Assembly: GCA_020025755.1 (NCBI GenBank)
Contig: JAHHRO010000019.1
Span: 1 to 41,663 of the forward strand
Reading direction: 5' to 3'
Origin: Butyricicoccus sp.
GTDB lineage: Bacteria; Bacillota; Clostridia; Oscillospirales; Butyricicoccaceae
DNA: 41,663 nucleotides
The translations under genes and the position numbers were made by a program. Positions 32,176 through 40,550 of the stretch are shown piece by piece. Below the pieces are notes generated by a model. That model was not told the DNA's origin, searched no databases, and was given only the letters and a program-made list of their open reading frames with translations. The first letter of the stretch is position 1; each line of letters opens with the position of its first letter.

Positions 32176-32745
32176 TCACCTAATTTGTCTGATCTGTTCA
32201 AACTGGATCGGTGCAGCAGAAGCATCCATGCACACCAGCTCCCACAGCATCTGTTCGGGCAGATCCTCACGCCCTCCGGTCACCTGACCGCCGCAGACGA
32301 GGTAATGGATCGCCTGCGCACTCACGCACACCGTCAGGGTATTGCCCACAGCCGCGGATACCACGCTTTTATGCACCTTGATTTGTTCAAAGCGTTCCCG
32401 CTCACCGCTCGCGATCTGCGTTTTGCACGTTTCTACAAACGGCTGCACAAGTCCCTGTGCACCATCCGTGAGCTTCTTATCCTCCCTGTCATTGATCGCC
32501 TGCATCCAGCACCGAACAGCCTGCTCCGCTGCCTGCCCGATCACTGCCGCCAGTCCGTTTGGCAATTCACCGACTTCCTCCGGCAGCATACAGGGTGTTT
32601 GAGAAGCTTCCAGTTCCTCCTGTGTTGGCTCATATGGCTGTGCAAAAATCGTGCGTGCACACATCTGCGTCGTCCGTTTGATGACCACAAAGAGGATGGC
32701 GGCGCACAGGAAAACAGCCGCTGCCAAAACCCATTCCATCTGCAT
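32176..32745 (-). CDS. Membrane-anchored protein of unknown function
   Basis: A 189-residue protein with one N-terminal membrane helix (residues 4-22, WVLAAAVFLCAAILFVVI) and a soluble remainder. The rest is rich in charged helices (EDKKLTDGAQGLVQPFVET, SGERERFEQIKVHKSV) and ends in short strands (TVCVSAQAIHYLV). ATG at 32745 follows AAGGAGG at 6 bases. It lies just before the TSUP gene on the same strand with a 22-base gap, so the two are probably one transcript. I do not recognise the family. Confidence 0.75.
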   Translation of the reverse strand: MQMEWVLAAAVFLCAAILFVVIKRTTQMCARTIFAQPYEPTQEELEASQTPCMLPEEVGELPNGLAAVIGQAAEQAVRCWMQAINDREDKKLTDGAQGLVQPFVETCKTQIASGERERFEQIKVHKSVVSAAVGNTLTVCVSAQAIHYLVCGGQVTGGREDLPEQMLWELVCMDASAAPIQFEQIRQIR

Positions 32746-32775
32746 TGTATCCTCCTTATACCTATACACAGAAAA

Positions 32776-32800
32776 GCGCGCGCCGGTAAGCGGCGCGCGC
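32776..32800 (-). terminator. Terminator of the flavodiiron gene
   Basis: A perfect 10-bp GC stem, GCGCGCGCCG with its complement and a 5-base loop, followed on the minus strand by TTTT. It lies 33 bases past the stop at 32833. Confidence 0.85.
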
Positions 32801-32832
32801 AAACTTCATTTATTTCAGCCTGACATCCGGCA

Positions 32833-33951
32833 TCAGCCGCGATACACCTGCTTACGGATGGGCAGGACTTCCCAGCCCAGCTTTTCCATGACCTCGCAAA
32901 CCTCCTTGGTTGCCTCACCGCTCCAGCCGTAGGAGCCGTATGGCAGACCAACGCGACCCTTTGGCTTGAGACCCTTCATGTAAGCCAGAAACGCCGCAAC
33001 GGTCGGCATGAGCGTATTGTTCAGGGTAGACGCACCCACACAGATGGTATGCGCATCGACGATATCGCCCATCACAGCAGAATAATGCTCATCACGCAGG
33101 GAATGTACATGCACCTGCTTGCCCTCTGCCTCAAACTCTGCGCAGATCTTTCGGGTCATTTCCTCCGTGGAGCCCCACATGGAGTCATAGACCATAACTA
33201 CCTTGTTCGGATCGGTCTCGTTCTTTGCCCATCTGAGGTATGCCGCGACCATCTCACCAATATACTTGCGCAGCATGACGCCGTGAGAGGGACAAATAAG
33301 CTCGATCTCCCATGCAGAAGCCGCTTCCAGCAGCTTACTGACCTGTACGCCAAACGGCAGAACGATGTTGCCATAGTAGTCGATCGCACGTTCAAACAGG
33401 CGTTCCTCGCCCAGTTCGTCATCATACAGTGCATCGGAACAGATATGCTGACCAAACGCATCATTGGAAAAGAGGATCTTTTCTTCCTGCAGATAAGTGA
33501 GCATGGAATCCGGCCAGTGTACCATTGGTGCCGGCATAAACGCAAAGGTATATGCACCCGTGTTTAGCGTCTCGCCAGCCTTGACCAGATGGCAGGCACC
33601 CTCCCAGCCATAATATGCCTTGAGACCCTTCTGTGCACCCGCGGTGCAGTAGATCTCAAGATTCGGGCAATGCTTGAGCAGTTCTGGAAAAGAACCGGAA
33701 TGATCGGGCTCGATGTGATTCTGGATCAAGATATCCAGCGACTCGACCGGACAGATCTCCTCGATGTTCTGAAAAAATTCCTCTGTAAAAGCGGCCTTTA
33801 CGTTATCGACCAGAATGTGCTTATCGCCGTCAATGATGAGATATGCATTGTAGGTTGCACCGAATGGTGTTGCATATCCATGAAAAATGCGAACCTCTGG
33901 ATCACGCGCCCCCACCGCATAAATATTGTCACGAATTTTGATCGCAGACAT
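32833..33951 (-). CDS. FprA family A-type flavoprotein (flavodiiron protein)
   Basis: A 372-residue soluble enzyme that reduces oxygen or nitric oxide to protect anaerobes. The N-terminal beta-lactamase-like domain holds the di-iron site: HIEPDHSG gives the HxExDH ligands, VHWPDS a histidine, SNDAFGQH an aspartate, and PSHG the last histidine. The C-terminal flavodoxin domain (about 250-372) binds FMN through VYDSMWGSTEEM. No rubredoxin domain is fused. ATG 33951 (MSAIKIRDN) is chosen for AAAGGAGAG upstream; the frame extends to 33975 without support. Single gene with its own terminator. Confidence 0.94.
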   Translation of the reverse strand: MSAIKIRDNIYAVGARDPEVRIFHGYATPFGATYNAYLIIDGDKHILVDNVKAAFTEEFFQNIEEICPVESLDILIQNHIEPDHSGSFPELLKHCPNLEIYCTAGAQKGLKAYYGWEGACHLVKAGETLNTGAYTFAFMPAPMVHWPDSMLTYLQEEKILFSNDAFGQHICSDALYDDELGEERLFERAIDYYGNIVLPFGVQVSKLLEAASAWEIELICPSHGVMLRKYIGEMVAAYLRWAKNETDPNKVVMVYDSMWGSTEEMTRKICAEFEAEGKQVHVHSLRDEHYSAVMGDIVDAHTICVGASTLNNTLMPTVAAFLAYMKGLKPKGRVGLPYGSYGWSGEATKEVCEVMEKLGWEVLPIRKQVYRG

Positions 33952-34061
33952 AGATTCTCTCTCCTTTGTTCTCATTCTATTACAAACCGAGGATTATACT
34001 ATCATATTTTCCGCTGCTTGTCAGTTGTATTTACAACATCTTGTTGCATAAATGAGAATAT

Positions 34062-36806
34062 TTATTCTGCGTCTTTCCCACAGCACTTCTTATATTTGAG
34101 ACCGCTTCCGCACGGGCATGGATCGTTTCTGCCGACCTTTTCCACACGCACCGGCTCCTGCCTGATCTCGCTTCCGTCATCTGCACCGATGGCACTCGTC
34201 TCATGTGCGACCTGCTCGCGCTTGGGCTCCTCCTGACGGTGTACCTGTGCAAGGAAGATCATACGGACAGTATCCTCACGAATGGAGTCTACCATCGCGT
34301 CAAACATATCGAATCCCTCACGCTTGTATTCGATAACCGGGTCATGCTGACCGTATGCGCGCAAGCCAATGCCGTTTCGCAGTTCTGTCATGGCGTCGAT
34401 GTGCTCCATCCACTTGGAGTCTACGTTACGCAGCAGGATCACGCGTTCCAACTCTCGCATCACGCTGGAGCCGACCGTCTCCTCCTTCTCCTTGTAGACC
34501 TTGTGTGCCTGATCCTTGAGTTCATTCATCAGACCTTCCGGCTGGAGATCATCCAATTCCTCATCGGTAAATACGCAGTCGTCCTGCTGCAGGAAGATCC
34601 CCATGAAGTGCTGACGCACCTCTTGGATCATATCCTGTGTCAAGATGCGATGCTCACCGATCACCGAATGTACCGTGTTCTCGATCGTTGTATCGATCAT
34701 GGAAAGGATATTGCTGCTGACATCCTCGCCAGACAATACTTTGAGACGCTGGCTGTAGATGGTTTCACGCTGGGTATTCATAACATCGTCATACTCAAGG
34801 ACATGCTTACGCACACCAAAGTTGCGACCCTCGATCTTCTTCTGCGCATTCTCGATCGCACCAGACAGGATCTTCTGATCGATCGGCTCATCATCCGGAA
34901 TGCCAAGGCTTTCCATCATGCGCTGGATGCGCTCAGAACCAAACAGGCGCATGAGATCGTCTTCCATGGAGATATAGAACGAAGACTCTCCGGGGTCACC
35001 CTGACGACCGGAACGACCGCGCAGCTGGTTGTCGATACGGCGGGACTCGTGACGTTCAGTACCCAGGATATAAAGGCCGCCTGCCGCGCGAACGATCTCA
35101 GCATCCTTTTTGACCTGCTCGCCATACTCCTTCAGCAGCTCATTATAACGTGTGCGTGCTGCCACGATCTGCTCATCATCGGTATCCGCATAGCCGGATG
35201 CCTCAACGATCAGTTCCTCGGAATAGCCTTCCTTGCGCATGGTTGCGATCGCCATCTGCTCATCGTTGCCGCCCAGCTTGATATCCGTACCACGGCCAGC
35301 CATATTGGTCGCGATGGTGACTGCGTAGGGCTTGCCTGCCTGTGCGACGATTTCTGCTTCCTGCTCATGATACTTTGCATTGAGCACGGTATGCTTGATG
35401 CCGCGCTTTTTGAGCATTGCGGACAGTTCCTCGGATTTTTCGATCGATACCGTACCAACCAAGATCGGCTGACCCTTTTCATGGCACTCCTCGATGCGGC
35501 GAATGGTTGCCATCATCTTGCCGCGCTCATTCTTATAAACCGCATCCGGATTGTCCTTACGCATGACCGGTCGGTTGGTCGGAACCTCGATGACGTCCAG
35601 CTTGTAGATGGAGCGGAACTCCTCCTCCTCGGTCAGTGCCGTACCGGTCATACCAGACAGCTTGCCGTACAGACGGAAGAAGTTCTGGAAGGTAATGGTC
35701 GCAAGGGTCTTGGACTCGTTCTGTACCTTAACGCCTTCCTTTGCCTCGATCGCCTGATGCAGCCCTTCATTGTAGCGGCGTCCAAACATCAGTCGTCCGG
35801 TAAATTCGTCAACAATAACGATCTGTCCGTCGCGTACCACATAGTCTACATCGCGCTGCATGACGCCGCGCGCCTTGATCGCCTGATTGATATGGTGCAT
35901 GAGGGTGGTGTTTTCCGGATCGGACAGGTTATCTACATGGAAATATTCCTCAGCACGCTGCTGTCCCTTTGGCGTCAGGGTCGCGGTGCGCGCCTTTTCA
36001 TCGACGATATAATCTGCATCAATATCGTCCTGCTCCTCCTTTGCGTCCACTTCCTTGACGCGCAGTGCGGACAGGGTCTTTACAAAGCGGTCAGCCAGCT
36101 GATACAGTGCAGTCGACTCCTCGCCCTGACCGGAAATGATCAGTGGTGTACGCGCTTCGTCGATCAGGATGGAGTCCACCTCATCGACGATGGCGAATGC
36201 ATGACCGCGCTGAACACGCTGGTTCATATAGATCGCCATGTTATCACGCAGATAGTCAAAACCGAACTCGTTGTTGGTACCATATGTGATATCCGCCTGA
36301 TACATCGCCTGACGCGCCTGCGGCGGTACTGCATGGATGACAAGACCGGTGGACAGACCAAGGTAGCGATATACCTTACCCATCCACTCTGAGTCACGCT
36401 TTGCCAGATAATCGTTTACAGTTACAACGTGTACGCCCTTGCCCGTCAGTGCGTTGAGGTAGGCTGGCAGGGTTGCCATCAGGGTCTTACCTTCACCTGT
36501 TCTCATTTCCGCGATACGTCCCTGATGCAGCACGATACCGCCAATGATCTGCACGCGATAATGGCGCATGCCCAGCACGCGGTCTGCCGCCTCACGCATG
36601 GTTGCAAACGCTTCGGGCAGCAGCTTGTCGAGACTTTCCCCGTTGTGGTATCTCTCCTTAAACTCCGCGGTCTTGCCGCGCAGCTGCTCATCCGAAAGCG
36701 CACGGTACTCATCCTCGAGCGCCATGACCTTATCCGCAATGGGATAGATCTTTTTCAGCTCATGGCTTGAGTGGGTACCGAAAATTTTTTCAAGTAATCC
36801 TGCCAT
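34062..36806 (-). CDS. secA: Protein translocase ATPase SecA
   Basis: The 914-residue motor of Sec-dependent protein export. Walker A is MRTGEGKTLMA near 100-110 and the DEVDSILIDEA motif near 208-218. The helicase motifs GRGTDIKLGG and QLRGRSGRQGDPG are intact, and the C-terminal zinc finger reads GRNDPCPCGSGLKYKKCCG. ATG 36806 follows AAGGAAGG. In many Firmicutes secA is followed by prfB; here prfB lies on the opposite strand beyond a transporter. Confidence 0.98.
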   Translation of the reverse strand: MAGLLEKIFGTHSSHELKKIYPIADKVMALEDEYRALSDEQLRGKTAEFKERYHNGESLDKLLPEAFATMREAADRVLGMRHYRVQIIGGIVLHQGRIAEMRTGEGKTLMATLPAYLNALTGKGVHVVTVNDYLAKRDSEWMGKVYRYLGLSTGLVIHAVPPQARQAMYQADITYGTNNEFGFDYLRDNMAIYMNQRVQRGHAFAIVDEVDSILIDEARTPLIISGQGEESTALYQLADRFVKTLSALRVKEVDAKEEQDDIDADYIVDEKARTATLTPKGQQRAEEYFHVDNLSDPENTTLMHHINQAIKARGVMQRDVDYVVRDGQIVIVDEFTGRLMFGRRYNEGLHQAIEAKEGVKVQNESKTLATITFQNFFRLYGKLSGMTGTALTEEEEFRSIYKLDVIEVPTNRPVMRKDNPDAVYKNERGKMMATIRRIEECHEKGQPILVGTVSIEKSEELSAMLKKRGIKHTVLNAKYHEQEAEIVAQAGKPYAVTIATNMAGRGTDIKLGGNDEQMAIATMRKEGYSEELIVEASGYADTDDEQIVAARTRYNELLKEYGEQVKKDAEIVRAAGGLYILGTERHESRRIDNQLRGRSGRQGDPGESSFYISMEDDLMRLFGSERIQRMMESLGIPDDEPIDQKILSGAIENAQKKIEGRNFGVRKHVLEYDDVMNTQRETIYSQRLKVLSGEDVSSNILSMIDTTIENTVHSVIGEHRILTQDMIQEVRQHFMGIFLQQDDCVFTDEELDDLQPEGLMNELKDQAHKVYKEKEETVGSSVMRELERVILLRNVDSKWMEHIDAMTELRNGIGLRAYGQHDPVIEYKREGFDMFDAMVDSIREDTVRMIFLAQVHRQEEPKREQVAHETSAIGADDGSEIRQEPVRVEKVGRNDPCPCGSGLKYKKCCGKDAE

Positions 36807-37198
36807 AGTTCAAAAGCCTTCCTTTATTCCTTGCCGCACACGCGCGGCGTGATAATCAATTACACATGCCACTGTTTATTATACCATAAAAACCTGCCGT
36901 CTGAAAAGTCACAGCTTCCTATTTTATCTCTGTTTCCCACAGAAAAAAGCAGCACAATTGCCATTTAATAGATATTATACCATACAATATGGGATTCAAA
37001 AAGAATTTTTTGTAAATTTCATTGGTTTTACCTCTTTTTTAGGGTTTGTTTGAAACAGAGAAATGGATGGGTTTTTCGCAGGGAGCGCGCAGACATAAGG
37101 CAAAAGCGCAGAAATCCTGAATGGATCTCGGGTATTTTTAACGCAGCGGATGCCATTCCCTGTAGAAAAAGACAAAATTTCGATTTTACAAGCAGCCC
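36807..37198 (-). promoter_or_regulatory. Intergenic region upstream of secA with two extended -10 promoters
   Basis: Two minus-strand sequences read TATGGTATAATA, with TATAAT complements at 36878-36883 and 36974-36979. Both are extended -10 elements (TGG before TATAAT) and could start secA transcripts with leaders of about 65 and 160 bases. -35 boxes are poor. From 37000 to 37198 I see no gene, hairpin or repeat of note. Confidence 0.5.
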
Positions 37199-38125
37199 TT
37201 AGCGAACGATGAGATATCCTGTGTATGCCGCATACAGGAAAACCATGAAAGCACCCATTGCGCGAGACAGGACGCCTCGTCTTGCCGCCAGCCAGAACAG
37301 CATGGAAGCAGCCGTCAGGAGTGCGGCATCAATCATCGCGGTGGGCGCGACCGTGATGGGATGGAGTACCGCAGATACGCCGAGAATACACAGAATATTG
37401 AACAAATTGGAGCCGACCACGTTACCCATCGCGATCTCATTTTCTCCGCGGCGTGCCGCAACGATCGAGGTCACAAGTTCCGGAAGCGATGTGCCAACCG
37501 CCACAATGGTCAATCCAATCAGACTTTCGCTCCAGCCAAATGCGCGCGCCAGCCCCGTCGCGCCCCGTACAGCAAACTCTCCGCCTGCCACGATGCAGCC
37601 GATACCGACCACGATAACAGCCGCAAGCACCCAGCCTGATCTGTGCTCCTCCGTCCCTGTCTCATGGGATGCTTTGGTGCTGCGCAGCTGCCAAGTGAGC
37701 ATGCAGGCAAAAAGCAGCAGCAAAATAATCGCTTCGGGGCGCGTGATATTGTGATCCAGCATCAGCATGCCTGTCAGAAGCAATGCCGCAAAGATCGAGC
37801 ACGGCAGATCCCGACGCAGCAAGGTACGATCGGCACAGAGCGGACAAAGCACCGCACTTGCCCCTGCCACGACCAGCAGATTGAAGAGATTGGATCCAAT
37901 GACATTGCCGACGGCGATCTCATTCGCCCCTCGCAGAGCCGCCGTCACACTGACTGCAAGCTCAGGTGCCGAAGTGCCAAACGCTACGATGGTCAAGCCG
38001 ATCACGAGCGGCGGAATGCCCAGACGATGCGCCAAACCAGAGGCACCGGACACAAACCAGTCCGCCCCCTTGACCAGAAGCAAAAACCCTCCTAAAATAC
38101 ATACGACAGATACCATTGATGACAT
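37199..38125 (-). CDS. CaxA-type Na+/Ca2+ (cation) exchanger under Mn riboswitch control
   Basis: A 308-residue antiporter of the YrbG/CaCA family with about ten helices and two inverted alpha repeats: GLTIVAFGTSAPELAVS with GNVIGSNLFNLL, and GLTIVAVGTSLPELVTS with GNVVGSNLFNIL. The acidic and asparagine residues of these motifs form the cation path. ATG 38125 (MSSMVSVVCILGG) is chosen with AAGGAG upstream; the frame upstream runs through the riboswitch terminator and is not coding. The yybP-ykoY riboswitch before it responds to Mn2+ and usually controls Mn exporters, so this exchanger probably exports manganese or handles both metals. Confidence 0.88.
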   Translation of the reverse strand: MSSMVSVVCILGGFLLLVKGADWFVSGASGLAHRLGIPPLVIGLTIVAFGTSAPELAVSVTAALRGANEIAVGNVIGSNLFNLLVVAGASAVLCPLCADRTLLRRDLPCSIFAALLLTGMLMLDHNITRPEAIILLLLFACMLTWQLRSTKASHETGTEEHRSGWVLAAVIVVGIGCIVAGGEFAVRGATGLARAFGWSESLIGLTIVAVGTSLPELVTSIVAARRGENEIAMGNVVGSNLFNILCILGVSAVLHPITVAPTAMIDAALLTAASMLFWLAARRGVLSRAMGAFMVFLYAAYTGYLIVR

Positions 38126-38160
38126 AAAAAAACGCTCCTTTCCGTTTCGTGCAACAAAAA

Positions 38161-38203
38161 AGACCTTTATTGCACGACAAAACAATTAATGCAATAAAAG
38201 TCT
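38161..38203 (-). terminator. Riboswitch-controlled terminator
   Basis: AGACTTTTATTGCA (38203-38190 on the minus strand) pairs with TGCAATAAAGGTCT, then TTTTTTG. Its 5' arm contains the AGACTTTTATT that also closes the aptamer, so ligand binding and termination exclude each other. Confidence 0.85.
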
Positions 38204-38290
38204 CGCTGCTTCCGAAGCGGTCCGGACCGGTAACGCTGGTCGTATTGACGGACAACGCTCCACGCCATGCGTGAGCTACTCCCTTTTATA
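38194..38290 (-). ncRNA. yybP-ykoY (manganese) riboswitch
   Basis: The minus strand reads AAAAGGGAGTAGCTC... to ...GCGAGACTTTTATT, with two GC-rich hairpins between (ACGCATGGCGT region and GTTACCGGTCCGGACC region). AGGGAGTAG and GAGACTTTTAT are the signature ends of the yybP-ykoY family, which binds Mn2+ at a cross-helix site and turns genes on. P1 pairs ATAAAAG with CTTTTAT. It lies between a clear promoter and the exchanger gene, with an overlapping terminator. Confidence 0.85.
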
Positions 38291-38298
38291 TGTTCTTC

Positions 38299-38327
38299 AT
38301 CATAAACGCTTTGCGTCCAATTGTCAA
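38299..38327 (-). promoter_or_regulatory. Promoter of the riboswitch-exchanger transcript
   Basis: TTGACA (complement at 38322-38327) and TATGAT (complement at 38299-38304) with a 17-base spacer, just upstream of the aptamer. Confidence 0.85.
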
Positions 38328-38345
38328 GGGTCTGTGCAAAAATTC

Positions 38346-38375
38346 TTTACAGCCAGCCCTGTCATATATTATAAT
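38346..38375 (+). promoter_or_regulatory. Promoter of prfB
   Basis: TTTACA (38346-38351) and TATAAT (38370-38375) with an 18-base spacer, about 45 bases before the prfB start. Confidence 0.75.
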
Positions 38376-38419
38376 AGAAAACAAGTAGAAATCTCAAATC
38401 TCATAAAGGAGCACAGGAA

Positions 38420-39547
38420 ATGCTGCAATTTGAAGAATATAAAGTAAAACTGAACAACTTGGAGCCTGCGATCGAAGAACTACGCGGTAATCTCGGACTG
38501 GAGCAGGCACGCCGCGAGGTAGAAGAACTGGAAATGAAGTCCTCGCAGCCCGGCTTCTGGGATGATCCGGAATCCTCACAGAAGGTCGTTTCGCGCATGG
38601 GCGCACTCAAGGGGAAGATCGAGACCTTTAATCAGATGTATGCACAGTGGGAAGATCTCATTACCCTGTGTGAGCTTGCGATCGAATCGGAAGATGAGTC
38701 CATGCTGGAAGAACTGGAAACCGGCTATGCCGAGTTGGAAGAAAGCATGAACCGCCAGAAGCTGCAAACCCTGCTGACGGGCGAATACGATAAAAACAAT
38801 GCACTTGTTTCGTTCCATGCAGGTGCAGGCGGAACCGAGGCACAGGACTGGTGCTCCATGCTCTATCGCATGTATACCCGCTGGGCAGAGCGTCACGGCT
38901 TTACCTATAAGATCATGGACTATCAGGACGGTGAAGAAGCAGGACTCAAGTCGGCGGATATCCTGATCGAAGGCGAAAACGCATACGGCTACCTCAAGGG
39001 CGAGTCGGGCGTGCATCGTCTTGTTCGAATCTCTCCGTTTGACTCCTCCGGTCGCCGTCATACTTCCTTCTCTGCGATCGAGGTCATCCCTGAGATTGCA
39101 GATGATTCTCAGGATGTTGACATCAATCCGGCGGATATCGAAATGCAGGTGTTCCGTTCCTCCGGTGCAGGCGGTCAGCACATCAACAAGACCTCCTCTG
39201 CGGTACGTCTGATCCATAAGCCGACCGGCATCGTCGTTGCCTGCCAGACCGAGCGTTCCCAGTTCCAGAACAAGGACAACTGTATGAAAATGCTGCGTTC
39301 CAAGCTGGTCGAGATCAAGGAGCGCGAGCATCTGGACAAGATCTCCGATATCAAGGGCGACCAGAAGAAGATCGAATGGGGCAGTCAGATCCGCTCCTAC
39401 GTCTTTATGCCGTATACGCTGGCAAAGGATACCCGTACTGCATTTGAATCCGCCAACATCAACGCCGTCATGGATGGCGATATCGACGGCTTCATCAACG
39501 CATACCTGACCGCTGCCGCAACCGGCAACTGGGCAAGCAAGGTATAA
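38420..39547 (+). CDS. prfB: Peptide chain release factor 2
   Basis: A 375-residue RF2 that ends translation at UAA and UGA. The codon-recognition tripeptide SPF is in RISPFDS, and GGQ is in GAGGQHINKT. An N-terminal helical domain precedes them. The sequence at the usual site of programmed +1 frameshifting reads EELRGNLGLEQ straight through, so this gene does not use the frameshift that regulates RF2 in many bacteria. ATG 38420 follows AAAGGAG. The gene starts about 290 bases from the divergent exchanger gene and is followed by a repeat block. Confidence 0.97.
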   Translation: MLQFEEYKVKLNNLEPAIEELRGNLGLEQARREVEELEMKSSQPGFWDDPESSQKVVSRMGALKGKIETFNQMYAQWEDLITLCELAIESEDESMLEELETGYAELEESMNRQKLQTLLTGEYDKNNALVSFHAGAGGTEAQDWCSMLYRMYTRWAERHGFTYKIMDYQDGEEAGLKSADILIEGENAYGYLKGESGVHRLVRISPFDSSGRRHTSFSAIEVIPEIADDSQDVDINPADIEMQVFRSSGAGGQHINKTSSAVRLIHKPTGIVVACQTERSQFQNKDNCMKMLRSKLVEIKEREHLDKISDIKGDQKKIEWGSQIRSYVFMPYTLAKDTRTAFESANINAVMDGDIDGFINAYLTAAATGNWASKV

Positions 39548-39675
39548 TTGAGGCTGGGGAAAAACTTCGACAGCCTTTCCAGAGGAATCCAAGCTCCCTA
39601 GATACAGAACCGGTTTCGCGCCCGATGGCGCGGGTCAAGGGCAAGATCGGCAGAAAGACTTTTTTGACAGTCTGA
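39548..39675. repeat. Repeat block after prfB
   Basis: Directly after the prfB stop. Its left end (39548-39573) is the reverse complement of 9347-9372 with 3 mismatches and forms an AGGCTG/CAGCCT hairpin that may end prfB. The middle has a CGCGCC-CGAT-GGCGCG hairpin (39617-39632). Its right end (39650-39675) matches the inner 26 bases of repeat copy B at 24 positions and is followed by a TGATC hairpin. It thus joins both repeat families of the window. Confidence 0.65.
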
Positions 39676-39744
39676 TCATTTTATTGATCTTCTAAACATA
39701 GTTCCCTTTCCCTCTGTGCATACTGTGCATGGAGGGATTTCTTT

Positions 39745-40104
39745 ATGTCCAAAAAATATCGCTACCTTTGTACCGGCGCACTTGCCGGACTGACCAACGG
39801 TCTGTTCGGTGCCGGCGGCGGTCTGTTCCTTGTACCGCTGCTGTCTCGATGGTGCGGCCTTTCCACGCGTGCCGCATTTGCCACTTCCGTTGCCATCATC
39901 TTTCCGCTTTCCATCGTTTCCGCCGTTCTATATTACCAGAACGGTACACTATCCATCGTGTCTGCACTCCCCTACCTGATCGGCGGCGCGATCGGCGGAC
40001 TGATCGCCGGACGCATCTTCCAGAATATGAAAATGCTTTGGCTGCGCCGTATCTTCGGGCTCCTCATCCTATACGGTGGGATTCGGGCGGTGCTGCTGTT
40101 ATGA
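39745..40104 (+). CDS. TSUP family half-transporter, N-terminal half
   Basis: A 119-residue membrane protein with about four helices, corresponding to half of a normal TSUP protein. The signature GALAGLTNGLFGAGGGLFLVPLL is the TSUP half-repeat. ATG 39745 follows GGAGGG. Its stop overlaps the start of the next gene as ATGA, so the two halves are made together, probably as a heterodimer. A full-length TSUP protein at 31368-32153 offers a comparison. Substrate unknown. Confidence 0.85.
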   Translation: MSKKYRYLCTGALAGLTNGLFGAGGGLFLVPLLSRWCGLSTRAAFATSVAIIFPLSIVSAVLYYQNGTLSIVSALPYLIGGAIGGLIAGRIFQNMKMLWLRRIFGLLILYGGIRAVLLL

Positions 40105-40460
40105 TGACATTTCTGTTTGCCGTTCTCGTTGGACTGCTGACCGGTATCCTGTCCGGTTTTGGAATCGGCGGCGGCTCGCTCCTCATGCTTTGGCTGACCT
40201 GTATCATGCATGTTCCCCAGCTGCAAGCGGCTGGCACGAACCTGTTGTACTTCCTCGCCTGTGCACCGCCTGCACTTTACAGCCACTGGAAAAACGGGCT
40301 GATCGACCCAAAAGCTGCCTGTCTCTGCATTGCTGCTGGAATCCCCCTTTCCATCGCCGGATGTTTTTTTGCCGCCCATCTCAATCTGTCATTGATCCGT
40401 CGCGGATTTGGTCTATTATTGCTCTGGATCGGCTTTCGAGAGCTGTTTACAAAACAATAA
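40101..40460 (+). CDS. TSUP family half-transporter, C-terminal half
   Basis: The second 119-residue half, with the repeat signature GLLTGILSGFGIGGGSLLMLWL and about four helices. ATG at 40101 overlaps the previous stop by 4 bases. Two equal-length halves, each with one glycine-rich motif, are what a split TSUP transporter needs to rebuild the eight-helix fold. Split pairs of this kind are common in Clostridia. Confidence 0.85.
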   Translation: MMTFLFAVLVGLLTGILSGFGIGGGSLLMLWLTCIMHVPQLQAAGTNLLYFLACAPPALYSHWKNGLIDPKAACLCIAAGIPLSIAGCFFAAHLNLSLIRRGFGLLLLWIGFRELFTKQ

Positions 40461-40550
40461 CAGCATTTGCTCATACTTGCACCTCTGACCATCAAGTGAT
40501 ACAATACGAGTATCCTATCGGACTGTATTTTAGAATTGAGGTGTCATCGT

